Assembly (NCBI RefSeq): GCF_047634355.1
Contig: NZ_JBLIAL010000003.1
Reading direction: 5' to 3' (one strand)
DNA length: 64,000 bases
Source: Porticoccus sp002341315
GTDB taxonomy: Bacteria > Pseudomonadota > Gammaproteobacteria > Pseudomonadales > Porticoccaceae
Below, piece by piece: positions 34,001-41,989 of this stretch; position 1 is the first letter of the stretch, and every line of letters starts with the position of its first letter. Below the pieces are notes generated by a model. It was not told where the DNA came from and did not search any database. It saw only the letters and a list, made by a program, of their open reading frames with translations. A program made the position numbers and the translations under genes.

Positions 34001-35380
34001 ATGGCAACGGACGTCGTCGTACTGGCCGCGGGCAAAGGTACCAGAATGAAATCCAGTCTGCCAAAAGTTCTGCATTGTTTGGCCGGGCGCCCCTTGCTGC
34101 AACATGTTGTCGATGCCGCGAACAGTCTGCAAACACCTAAAGTTATCATCGTTACTGGTCACGAGTCTGACAGGGTCAGATCGGAAATAAAGGGCACAGA
34201 TTTGTGCTACGTTGAACAGCAACTGCAACTGGGTACGGCACATGCTGTGCAGCAGGCTCTCCCGCTTGTTCGCTGTGATGCCACCGTATTGATACTTTAT
34301 GGCGATGTTCCGTTAATTCAACCGGACACGATACAGGCGATGGTAGATCTGGCAGTTGACGGTTCATTAGTGCTGTTAACGGCGGTACTGGATGACCCGT
34401 CCGGTTACGGGCGCATTATCAGAAACAGTGCGAAGGACGTGACGGCGATTGTTGAACAAAAAGATGCGACCCCGGAACAGCTCGGCATTCGTGAGGTGAA
34501 TACAGGCGTATTGGCGTTACCTGCGGCAAAGCTAAAAAACTGGTTACCGGCAATCGATAACAACAATGCCCAGCAGGAATACTATCTAACAGACATCATT
34601 GCGCTTGCACACGAACATAATTGCAAGATCAAAACCTCGCAACCCCTGTTCCCGGAAGAGATAGAGGGCGTGAATAATCGTAGTCAGTTGAGCCGACTGG
34701 AGCGTTACTATCAGCGGCAGCATTCAGAACGACTGATGATGGCAGGTATCACCATCGCCGACCCGGACAGACTGGATGTGAGGGGAAAACTGACTGCCGG
34801 CACAGACAACTTCATCGATATTAATGTGCTTTTCGAGGGTGAGGTTGAGTTGGGTAATAACATCCATATTGGCCCGAACTGTGTAATTATCGACAGTTGT
34901 ATTGGCGACGGGGTCGAAATAAAAGCAAACAGTATTGTGGAAGGCAGCATGATTGGCCCGGGATGTGTCGTGGGACCGTTCGCGAGATTGAGGGCGGGTA
35001 CCGAGATGGCTGAAAATGCCAAAATAGGCAATTTTGTTGAAACCAAAAAGTCTATCCTTGGAAAAGGCACAAAAATCAATCATCTTAGCTATGTGGGTGA
35101 TGCTTCCCTGGGTGCTAATGTCAATGTTGGAGCCGGCACGATCACCTGCAACTACGATGGTGTGAACAAACATCAGACGGTGATTGGTGACAATGCGTTT
35201 ATTGGCTCAAACACCTCACTGGTGGCACCGGTTAATATTGGCAAGGATGCGACAGTGGGCGCTGGCTCCACCATTACATGTAATGTGGCCGATGATGAGC
35301 TGGGTTTGACCAGAGCGGAGCAACGCAACATTCAGGGCTGGAAGCGGCCGACAAAAAAGATACATCCCTCCAGTAATTAA
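34001..35380 (+). CDS. glmU: Bifunctional GlcN-1-P acetyltransferase / GlcNAc-1-P uridyltransferase
   Basis: GlmU makes UDP-GlcNAc for peptidoglycan and LPS in two steps. The 459-residue product has the N-terminal uridyltransferase domain with LAAGKGTRMKSSLPKVLH (residues 8-25) and LYGDVPLI. The C-terminal left-handed beta-helix has many hexapeptide repeats and the acetyltransferase block KIGNFVETKKS...INHLSYVGDA. CGAGGAG precedes ATG at 34001. It is 11 bases from glmS, which makes its precursor. Confidence 0.97.
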   Translation: MATDVVVLAAGKGTRMKSSLPKVLHCLAGRPLLQHVVDAANSLQTPKVIIVTGHESDRVRSEIKGTDLCYVEQQLQLGTAHAVQQALPLVRCDATVLILYGDVPLIQPDTIQAMVDLAVDGSLVLLTAVLDDPSGYGRIIRNSAKDVTAIVEQKDATPEQLGIREVNTGVLALPAAKLKNWLPAIDNNNAQQEYYLTDIIALAHEHNCKIKTSQPLFPEEIEGVNNRSQLSRLERYYQRQHSERLMMAGITIADPDRLDVRGKLTAGTDNFIDINVLFEGEVELGNNIHIGPNCVIIDSCIGDGVEIKANSIVEGSMIGPGCVVGPFARLRAGTEMAENAKIGNFVETKKSILGKGTKINHLSYVGDASLGANVNVGAGTITCNYDGVNKHQTVIGDNAFIGSNTSLVAPVNIGKDATVGAGSTITCNVADDELGLTRAEQRNIQGWKRPTKKIHPSSN

Positions 35381-35391
35381 CGGAAAATTTT

Positions 35392-37221
35392 ATGTGTGGA
35401 ATAGTTGGGGCACAAGCACAGCGGAATGTGATCGGCATCCTGATCGAGGGGCTCAAAAGACTGGAGTATCGCGGTTATGATTCTGCCGGTCTGGCTGTGG
35501 TTGATCAAAACGGTGAGCTGCAGTTACGCAAAAAACAGGGCAAGGTGGCGCAGTTGGTCGATCGGTTGGTTGAGCAGCCAACCCGTGGCAACCTCGGAAT
35601 TGCTCATACCCGCTGGGCAACTCATGGTATTCCCAATGAAACCAATGCCCACCCACATACGTCCGGCGGTGTGGCTGTTGTGCACAATGGCATTATTGAA
35701 AACCATGCCGAGCTGAAGAAAGAGCTGTTGAATCTGGGTTATCAGTTTGCGTCCGAAACTGATACCGAGGTGATTGCCCATCTGGTGAATCACTTGCTGA
35801 AAAGTGCCGGTTCACTCCGTGAGGCAGTGCAAGATTGCCTGACGCGATTGCGCGGTGCCTATGCGCTGGCAGTGATCAGTACCAGTGAACCCGGAATATT
35901 AATTGGTGCCCGAAGCGGTAGTCCACTGGTTATAGGTGTCGGTATCGAAGAAACATTCCTGGCTTCTGACCAAATGGCACTGCGCCAGGTAACGGATCGA
36001 TTTGTGTTTCTCAAAGAGGGTGATCTGGTCGAGTTAAAAGAAGGCGACTATAGCGTTTTTGACAAAACTGGCAGCCTGGTAGAACGCGATATAGACACAC
36101 TTCCAGGTGGTGACGATGTTGCTGACAAAGGTGGTTACCGCCATTACATGATGAAGGAGATATTTGAGCAGCCTGAAGTGCTTGAATCCACTCTGGAGGG
36201 ACGTATCAGCCAAACCCAGGTTTTAACGGAAGCATTTGGCAGTCGCGCCGTTGAAATATTTCCCAAGATAAAAGCCGTGCATATAGTGGCCTGTGGCACC
36301 AGTTATCATGCCGGGCTTGTGGCCCGCTTCTGGTTGGAAGAATGGGCCGGTATTCCCTGTCAGGTCGAGGTGGCCAGTGAGTACCGCTACCGCAAGGTTG
36401 TTGTTCCCGCCGATACCTTGTTTGTCACGATTTCTCAATCCGGAGAAACGGCCGATACCCTTGCCGCCTTGGCCTCAGCAAAAACATCCGGCTATCTCGC
36501 CACACTGGTCATCTGTAATGTTGCCAACAGCTCGCTGGTTAGGGAGTCGGATATGGCCTTGATGACCTATGCCGGACCGGAAATCGGTGTTGCATCGACA
36601 AAAGCATTCACGACCCAGTTAGTGGCTTTGCAACTACTTTGTATCGGCATTGGCAAGAGCCATGGCCTGCCCGAAGAAACAGAGCGATTGCTGGTGGAAG
36701 CCCTTCGTCAGTTGCCACGGCTCTGTCGGGACACACTTTCACTGAATGGTCAGATTGAAGAAATCTTTGAGAGTTTTGCTGATAAGCAACACGCCCTTTA
36801 TCTTGGCCGGGGTGTGCAGTATCCGGTTGCGCTAGAAGGTGCCCTTAAGCTCAAAGAGATTTCTTATATTCATGCTGAAGCCTACCCCTCGGGTGAACTC
36901 AAACACGGACCACTGGCACTGGTAGACAAGGATATGCCGGTGGTGGCGGTAGCGCCCAACAACGATTTACTCGAAAAATTGAAATCAAATCTACATGAAG
37001 TAAAAGCCCGTGGGGGGCAACTATTTGTCTTTGCCGACCTGAATGCCGGATTTGAAAATGAGACGGATGTGACGGTAATTAATCTTCCCCATGTTCCGAA
37101 GAGTCTGGAAGCCGTCATTTATACGATACCACTGCAATTACTCTCTTATCATGTGGCTGTGCTGAAGGGAACTGACGTCGATCAGCCGCGCAACCTGGCA
37201 AAGTCTGTCACTGTTGAGTAA
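35392..37221 (+). CDS. glmS: Glutamine-fructose-6-phosphate aminotransferase
   Basis: GlmS makes glucosamine-6-phosphate from fructose-6-phosphate and glutamine, the entry to UDP-GlcNAc. The 609-residue product starts MCGIVGAQAQ, with Cys2 as the glutaminase nucleophile. It has the N-terminal class II amidotransferase motifs (RGYDSAGLA, HTRWATHG) and two SIS domains (CGTSYHAG; SQSGETADT; TKAFTTQ). It ends with the invariant PRNLAKSVTVE. A terminator follows 5 bases after the stop. The glmR regulator that separates glmU and glmS in Pseudomonas is absent. Confidence 0.98.
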   Translation: MCGIVGAQAQRNVIGILIEGLKRLEYRGYDSAGLAVVDQNGELQLRKKQGKVAQLVDRLVEQPTRGNLGIAHTRWATHGIPNETNAHPHTSGGVAVVHNGIIENHAELKKELLNLGYQFASETDTEVIAHLVNHLLKSAGSLREAVQDCLTRLRGAYALAVISTSEPGILIGARSGSPLVIGVGIEETFLASDQMALRQVTDRFVFLKEGDLVELKEGDYSVFDKTGSLVERDIDTLPGGDDVADKGGYRHYMMKEIFEQPEVLESTLEGRISQTQVLTEAFGSRAVEIFPKIKAVHIVACGTSYHAGLVARFWLEEWAGIPCQVEVASEYRYRKVVVPADTLFVTISQSGETADTLAALASAKTSGYLATLVICNVANSSLVRESDMALMTYAGPEIGVASTKAFTTQLVALQLLCIGIGKSHGLPEETERLLVEALRQLPRLCRDTLSLNGQIEEIFESFADKQHALYLGRGVQYPVALEGALKLKEISYIHAEAYPSGELKHGPLALVDKDMPVVAVAPNNDLLEKLKSNLHEVKARGGQLFVFADLNAGFENETDVTVINLPHVPKSLEAVIYTIPLQLLSYHVAVLKGTDVDQPRNLAKSVTVE

Positions 37222-37226
37222 CGATT

Positions 37227-37255
37227 AAAACTGCCTGTCCCCCCAGGCAGTTTTT
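37227..37255 (+). terminator. Terminator of glmUS
   Basis: CTGCCTG (37231-37237) and CAGGCAG (37244-37250) with a 6-base loop are flanked by AAAA and TTTTT, giving an 11-base extended stem and a U-tract. Confidence 0.88.
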
Positions 37256-37445
37256 GAAGAACCCCCCTACTCCCGAGCCCTTCCTGCTAGCCCAGGGTTT
37301 ATATCAAATCACCCACCTCCCACTAATTGCACATGGCCCCTGTGTGCAAGGTTTAGCCTGTCAGAACCAGTCAGGCCCCTCATTCCATGAGTCATGAACC
37401 CCGGAAATAGGCGTAGTTAACAACTAGGCACGATAAAATTAGTAA
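37256..37445. other. Non-coding stretch between glmS terminator and the small RNA promoter
   Basis: This is part of the 472-base gap between glmS and hexR. I see no reading frame with a ribosome site, repeat or structure here. The remainder of the gap (37446-37693) holds the candidate small RNA gene. Confidence 0.6.
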
Positions 37446-37475
37446 TTGATCATCATAATATGATGATAGTATGAT
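37446..37475 (+). promoter_or_regulatory. Promoter of the candidate small RNA
   Basis: TTGATC (37446-37451) and TATGAT (37470-37475) are separated by 18 bases. Transcription is expected near 37482. Nothing protein-coding lies downstream on this strand before the terminator at 37642. Confidence 0.55.
37449..37467. promoter_or_regulatory. 19-base palindromic operator in the small RNA promoter
   Basis: ATCATCATA, a central A, and TATGATGAT form a perfect 9+1+9 palindrome. It fills the spacer between the -35 and -10 elements, the classic place for a repressor. The regulator is unknown; the sequence does not match the HexR, PhoB or LexA consensus. Confidence 0.6.
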
Positions 37476-37481
37476 AATGAA

Positions 37482-37668
37482 AAATGAGTTGTATCCAATT
37501 CAAAGTTAAATAAGACACAAAGGCGCCGCTCGAACAAGCAAACTGCTGATGGCGAAAATATTTTTATGATGTGGGCAGGAAAATAGTCGAACAACCCAGA
37601 CTGTCTACCGAAATCTGTTTTATCTCGTAGCTCGAACCTTTACCCCATTTTCAAATGGGGTTTTTTTT
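37482..37668 (+). ncRNA. Candidate trans-acting small RNA, about 187 nt
   Basis: A promoter at 37446-37475 and a strong terminator at 37642-37668 define a transcript of about 187 nt that holds no frame longer than about ten codons. The motif TCGAAC recurs three times (37530-37535, 37587-37592, 37632-37637), in contexts CTCGAACAAG, GTCGAACAAC and CTCGAACCTT. A local pairing CGCC/GGCG (37524-37527 with 37551-37554) is possible. I do not recognise it as 6S, tmRNA, RNase P RNA or an RsmY/Z-type RNA. Its place beside glmS recalls small-RNA control of GlmS in enterics, but that is only a positional hint. Confidence 0.5.
37642..37668 (+). terminator. Terminator of the candidate small RNA
   Basis: ACCCCATTT (37642-37650) pairs with AAATGGGGT (37653-37661) and eight T follow (37661-37668). 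On the opposite strand no U-tract follows, so it does not serve hexR. It is 400 bases past the glmS terminator and so needs its own transcript. Confidence 0.85.
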
Positions 37669-37693
37669 GGCTGTTTTTTGGTGAAATGCAGAG

Positions 37694-38554
37694 TTAATGA
37701 TTTTCCAGTGGTTCCCGCAGCACTTCCAGACCGAGCTGCATTTCCAGCAGATGCTCTTGCAGACGACCGCCTTTATGCTGGGCTACGCCAATTGCCAGTA
37801 CATCAATCAGTACCAGATGGGCAATACGGGATGACAGCGGCGTATAGATTTGGAAGTCTTCCTTGACGTCGATGGTTAACGGGATATTTGCGGCATTGGC
37901 GACCGGAGAATCTGAGGGTGCAATTGCGATAACAATGGCACCTCTGCTCTTTACGCGCTCCATGGCATTGATCAATGTCGTGGTCCTTCCCGACTGGGAA
38001 ATGGCGATGACCACATCCCCGGGTGCCATGGAGGCGGCGGACATATTCTGTAAGTGCGGATCGGCATAGGCTGCAGCAGAGACCTGCAGACGGAAAAACT
38101 TGTGCTGGGCGTCGGTTGCCACGGCAGCGGACGCGCCAAACCCGTAGAATTCCACCCGGTTGGCTACACAGAGCGCCTGAACAGCCTGGTCAAGCATGTT
38201 CAGGTCCAATGAATCACGAACCTTCAGCAGGGTGTCGACAGTGGAATCGAAGACCTTGAAGGTGTATTCGGCCACAGAGTCCTGGTCAGTGACGGCAATC
38301 TGCCCGTAGCTCGGGCTGGATGCCAGTTGTTGTGCCAGGGCCAGTTTGAAATCCTGAAAACCATCACAGCCCACGGCGCGACAGAAGCGCACTACGGTGG
38401 GCTCGCTGACCTCGGCTTTCTCTGCCAGATCCACGATTCTCATGCGAATGACATCGGTCAGATTGGCCAGAATAAACTCTGCTACCTTGCGTTCCGATTT
38501 GCGTAAGCTGGGCAGGCTACTGCTGATAGCCCAGGTGAGTGCAGCAGGTTTCAT
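37694..38554 (-). CDS. hexR: HexR-type RpiR-family transcriptional regulator
   Basis: HexR represses central sugar metabolism genes and is released by 2-keto-3-deoxy-6-phosphogluconate. The 286-residue product has the RpiR N-terminal helix-turn-helix (about residues 1-77; AEKAEVSEPTVVRFCRAVGCDGF) and a SIS sugar-phosphate domain (from about 125; FYGFGASAAVATDAQHKFFR and ISQSGRTTTLINA). The closest family as I recall is HexR of Pseudomonas. GGGAGA precedes ATG at 38554. A HexR-type palindrome 29 bases upstream indicates autoregulation. It is divergent from uvrD. Confidence 0.88.
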   Translation of the reverse strand: MKPAALTWAISSSLPSLRKSERKVAEFILANLTDVIRMRIVDLAEKAEVSEPTVVRFCRAVGCDGFQDFKLALAQQLASSPSYGQIAVTDQDSVAEYTFKVFDSTVDTLLKVRDSLDLNMLDQAVQALCVANRVEFYGFGASAAVATDAQHKFFRLQVSAAAYADPHLQNMSAASMAPGDVVIAISQSGRTTTLINAMERVKSRGAIVIAIAPSDSPVANAANIPLTIDVKEDFQIYTPLSSRIAHLVLIDVLAIGVAQHKGGRLQEHLLEMQLGLEVLREPLENH

Positions 38555-38582
38555 GGTGATTTCTCCCTAACACGAGCTTTAT

Positions 38583-38597
38583 TGTAAATAATTTACA
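38583..38597. promoter_or_regulatory. HexR operator in the hexR-uvrD gap
   Basis: TGTAAAT, a central A, and ATTTACA make a perfect 15-base palindrome. It fits the HexR site described in gammaproteobacteria (TGTAAT-(W)3-ATTACA type). It lies 29 bases upstream of hexR, so autoregulation is the simplest reading; it could also affect uvrD. Confidence 0.78.
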
Positions 38598-38683
38598 GAA
38601 AAATGGAATTCTTGTAGTAAAAACCGGTTGCCGGGCGCACGGATCATCCACCCCGAGCGGGGGTTCTGATAGAATTCACCGCC

Positions 38684-40852
38684 ATGGATGTCACGACAAT
38701 ACTCGATCCCCTAAACCCTGCTCAACGTGAGGCTGTTTCCAGCAACGCCAGTCATCTTCTGGTTCTGGCAGGTGCCGGCAGTGGTAAAACCCGCGTTCTT
38801 GTCCATCGGATTGCCTGGTTGATACAGGTGGAACAGGTTTCGCCCTATTCGATCATAGCGGTCACCTTTACCAATAAAGCGGCGAGGGAGATGCGGGGGC
38901 GTATTGAAGAACTGTTGGGTTTCTCCGCCCGGGGAATGTGGGTGGGCACCTTTCACGGATTGGCCCATCGACTACTCAAAATGCATTGGCAAGATGCGAG
39001 TCTGCCGGAAAATTTTCAGATACTGGACAGTGACGATCAGCTTCGGTTGGTAAAACGACTCTATCAGGGCCTGGGTATTGATGACAGTCGCTGGCCGCAC
39101 CGACAGGCCCAGTCATTTATTAACAACCAGAAAGATGAGGGACTGCGCAGTCGCGATTTGCAACCGGCTCACGATCCCTATCAGCGAACCATGCAGCAGG
39201 TTTATGCTGCCTACGAGGAAGCCTGTGAGCGCGGCGGCATGGTGGATTTCGGTGAGCTACTGCTTCGTGCGCACGAGCTCTGGCTGAAAAATCCCGAACT
39301 CCTGCAGCATTATCAGCATCGTTTCCGGCATCTGCTGGCAGACGAGTTCCAGGATACCAACGCTATTCAATATGCCTGGTTGCGGGTGCTGGCAGGTGAT
39401 CAGGTACCGGTAACGGCGGTGGGTGATGATGATCAGTCAATCTATGGCTGGCGCGGCGCCAAGGTGGAAAACATACGCTATTTTTCCCGCGATTATCCGG
39501 CTACCCAGACTGTAAGACTGGAGCAGAATTACCGTTCCAGTAAAAACATCCTCGAAGCAGCCAATGCGGTGATTTCGCGCAACGCCAATCGGTTGGGTAA
39601 AAACCTGTGGACAGAGGACAATGAAGGTGAGGCTATCTCACTCTATGCCGCCTTCAACGAGCAGGATGAAGCCCGTTTTATTGCCGAGCGGCTGAGGGAA
39701 TGGGTCAATCAGGGCAATCTGCGTGAGGAGTCGGCCATTCTTTACCGTTCCAATGCACAGTCCCGGGTACTCGAAGAAGCTCTGTTGCGCGCGGCCATCC
39801 CCTATCGTATCTACGGTGGACAAAAATTTTATGAGCGTCAGGAAATACGCAACGCCCTCGCCTACTTGAGATTGTTGGTCAATTGTCACGACGATGCCGC
39901 ATTTGAGCGAGTGGTTAACACACCGACCCGTGGTATCGGTGACAAAACAATCCAGGAATTGCGTGAGCTGGCCCGCGAAGAAGGCATGTCGCTCTGGCGA
40001 ACAGCCGAGCATGCCATCGCTGCCGGACGTTTTTCGGGCCGGGCCAGCAATGCCTTGGAAGCTTTCCTGAAACTACTGGCAAAACTGGGCGAAGAGTCTG
40101 CGGGGTTGCCGCTGCATGAATTGGTAGACCACATAATTGAAGGGAGTGGATTGATTGACTTCCATCGCCGGGAAAAAGGGGATCGCGGTGAATCCAGAGT
40201 GGAAAACCTGCAGGAGTTGGTGATCGCCTGCCGATCCTTTGAGCCGGAGGAAAAGGAGTTGCCACCATTGCCACAATTTCTCGATCGGGCTGCTTTGGAT
40301 GCCGGAGACCGGCAGGCAGATGTCGGGGAGGATGCGGTGCAACTGATGACATTACACTCGGCCAAAGGGCTTGAATTTCCGTTGGTCTTTCTGGCCGGTA
40401 TGGAAGAAAACCTGTTTCCCCACAGGATGTCTGCCGAGGATCCCGATCGACTTGAGGAGGAGCGGCGGCTAGCCTATGTGGGGATTACCCGGGCGATGCA
40501 AAAACTCTACCTCACCTTTGCCGAATCCCGTCAGCAATATGGCATCGAAAACTATAACCGCGTATCCCGCTTTGTCCGTGATATTCCGGCCAATCTGGTG
40601 GAAGAGGTTCGGTTGCGCGCCCAGATTAAGCGCCCTACCAGCTATGCCCGGCAACCGGCAATGAACCTCAGTGATAGCGGTGAAGACACGGGCCTATCTC
40701 TGGGACAGCGGGTTCTGCATCCTATTTTCGGCGAGGGTGTCGTCATCAATTTCGAGGGCAATGGTGCACATGCCCGGGTACAGGTTAATTTTGATAAAGA
40801 AGGAACCAAATGGCTGGTTTTGGCCTATGCCAAACTCAGCCCGGTTGCCTGA
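38684..40852 (+). CDS. uvrD: DNA helicase II UvrD
   Basis: UvrD is a 3'-5' SF1 helicase for nucleotide excision and mismatch repair. The 722-residue product has Walker A GAGSGKT (residues 30-36), VTFTNKAAREM (Ia), DEFQDTN (II), GDDDQSIYGWRGA (III), EQNYRSS (IV), LMTLHSAKGLEFP (V) and VGITRAM (VI). The C-terminal GxGxV Tudor-like tail is LGQRVLHPIFGEGVVI. N-terminal MDVTTILDPLN and length match E. coli UvrD rather than Rep. No LexA box was seen upstream. Confidence 0.97.
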   Translation: MDVTTILDPLNPAQREAVSSNASHLLVLAGAGSGKTRVLVHRIAWLIQVEQVSPYSIIAVTFTNKAAREMRGRIEELLGFSARGMWVGTFHGLAHRLLKMHWQDASLPENFQILDSDDQLRLVKRLYQGLGIDDSRWPHRQAQSFINNQKDEGLRSRDLQPAHDPYQRTMQQVYAAYEEACERGGMVDFGELLLRAHELWLKNPELLQHYQHRFRHLLADEFQDTNAIQYAWLRVLAGDQVPVTAVGDDDQSIYGWRGAKVENIRYFSRDYPATQTVRLEQNYRSSKNILEAANAVISRNANRLGKNLWTEDNEGEAISLYAAFNEQDEARFIAERLREWVNQGNLREESAILYRSNAQSRVLEEALLRAAIPYRIYGGQKFYERQEIRNALAYLRLLVNCHDDAAFERVVNTPTRGIGDKTIQELRELAREEGMSLWRTAEHAIAAGRFSGRASNALEAFLKLLAKLGEESAGLPLHELVDHIIEGSGLIDFHRREKGDRGESRVENLQELVIACRSFEPEEKELPPLPQFLDRAALDAGDRQADVGEDAVQLMTLHSAKGLEFPLVFLAGMEENLFPHRMSAEDPDRLEEERRLAYVGITRAMQKLYLTFAESRQQYGIENYNRVSRFVRDIPANLVEEVRLRAQIKRPTSYARQPAMNLSDSGEDTGLSLGQRVLHPIFGEGVVINFEGNGAHARVQVNFDKEGTKWLVLAYAKLSPVA

Positions 40853-40869
40853 TCATTAAGGAAAAAACT

Positions 40870-41967
40870 ATGAAAGCGCCTATCTTGTCGGCAATGCTGT
40901 TATTGGTCCTGGTGGGCTGTAGTGGCGACCGTGACGCTGCATCCCCGGATCGTGAGCAGCAGGCTACCCAGAAAACCTACCAGTGGAAAATGGTCACTAC
41001 CTGGCCAAAAAACTTTCCCGGCCTGGGGATGGCCGCTGAAAACTTTGCTGAGCTGGTGGCGCGTATGAGTGGTGGCCGGCTCAAAGTCAAGGTCTACGGC
41101 GCGGGTCAGTTGGTGCCGGCTATGGAGGTCTTCGATGCTGTTTCACAGGGTACCGTCGAAATGGGGCATGGGGCTTCCTATTACTGGAAGGGAAAATCTC
41201 CGACCACAGCACTTTTTACGACCATCCCCTTCGGCCTCAATGCACAGGAAATGAATGGCTGGTTGCACTATGGTGGTGGCATGGCGTTATGGCGTGAGCT
41301 TTATGAACCCTTTAACCTGATACCGCTGGCAGCGGGCAATACCGGTGTACAGATGGCCGGCTGGTTTAATCGTGAAATCAATTCCCTGGCAGATCTCAAG
41401 GGGTTGAAAATGCGGATACCGGGTTTGGGTGGCGAGGTGATCAGCCGCATGGGTGTGGAGGCAGTCAATATTCCTGGCGGGGATCTCTATATCGCGATGC
41501 AAACGGGTGTGATTGATGCCACCGAGTGGGTCGGTCCCTACAATGATCTGGCATTTGGTTTTCATCAGGTGGCCAAGTACTACTATTATCCGGGTTGGCA
41601 CGAACCGGGCCCGACACTGGAGTTGATGGTTAACAAACAGGCTTTTTCCTCCCTGCCAGATGATCTGCAGGCGATTGTCGAAGTTGCAGCGCGAGCGATT
41701 AATCAGGATATGCTGGACGATTACACCGCTCGCAACAACGGTGCGTTAAAGGAATTGGTGGAAACTCATGGTGTCGAGGTGCGGCCGCTACCCGATGAGG
41801 TTCTGGCGGAACTGAATCGTGTCACCGATCAGGTTCTGGAGGAAATTGCCAACAAAGATCCCCTGTTCAAGCGGGTTTATGAATCCCAGAATGCTTTCAA
41901 AACCGGTGTGATGGACTATCACAAAATTTCGGAAGAAGCGTATTATCGTGCCCGGGAGCTGAAATAG
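40870..41967 (+). CDS. dctP: TRAP transporter solute-binding lipoprotein (TakP/DctP family)
   Basis: This is the substrate-capturing subunit of a TRAP transporter. From ATG at 40870 the product is 365 residues, with a lipoprotein signal (lipobox LVGC, Cys17 followed by Ser). The mature part has the P1 fold. The conserved arginine is in MRIPGLGGE, and the TakP-branch motif ATEWVGPYND near residue 220 suggests 2-oxo acid or similar monocarboxylate binding. Both membrane subunits are missing here; a matching pair lacking a binding protein is at 3649-5576. It follows uvrD by 17 bases, so it may be cotranscribed with it. Confidence 0.88.
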   Translation: MKAPILSAMLLLVLVGCSGDRDAASPDREQQATQKTYQWKMVTTWPKNFPGLGMAAENFAELVARMSGGRLKVKVYGAGQLVPAMEVFDAVSQGTVEMGHGASYYWKGKSPTTALFTTIPFGLNAQEMNGWLHYGGGMALWRELYEPFNLIPLAAGNTGVQMAGWFNREINSLADLKGLKMRIPGLGGEVISRMGVEAVNIPGGDLYIAMQTGVIDATEWVGPYNDLAFGFHQVAKYYYYPGWHEPGPTLELMVNKQAFSSLPDDLQAIVEVAARAINQDMLDDYTARNNGALKELVETHGVEVRPLPDEVLAELNRVTDQVLEEIANKDPLFKRVYESQNAFKTGVMDYHKISEEAYYRARELK

Positions 41968-41989
41968 CTGGTTGTCCCGGCGGGGAAAC

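Noticed and set aside
37484..37513. Nine-codon frame at the start of the candidate small RNA
   Set aside because: There is no ribosome-binding site and the peptide resembles nothing, so the transcript is treated as non-coding.
37482..37668. 6S RNA, tmRNA or RsmY/Z identity for the candidate small RNA
   Set aside because: There is no tRNA-like end, no tag reading frame, no central 6S bubble and no series of GGA loops.
38600..38683. LexA box upstream of uvrD
   Set aside because: No CTGT-N8-ACAG match is present.
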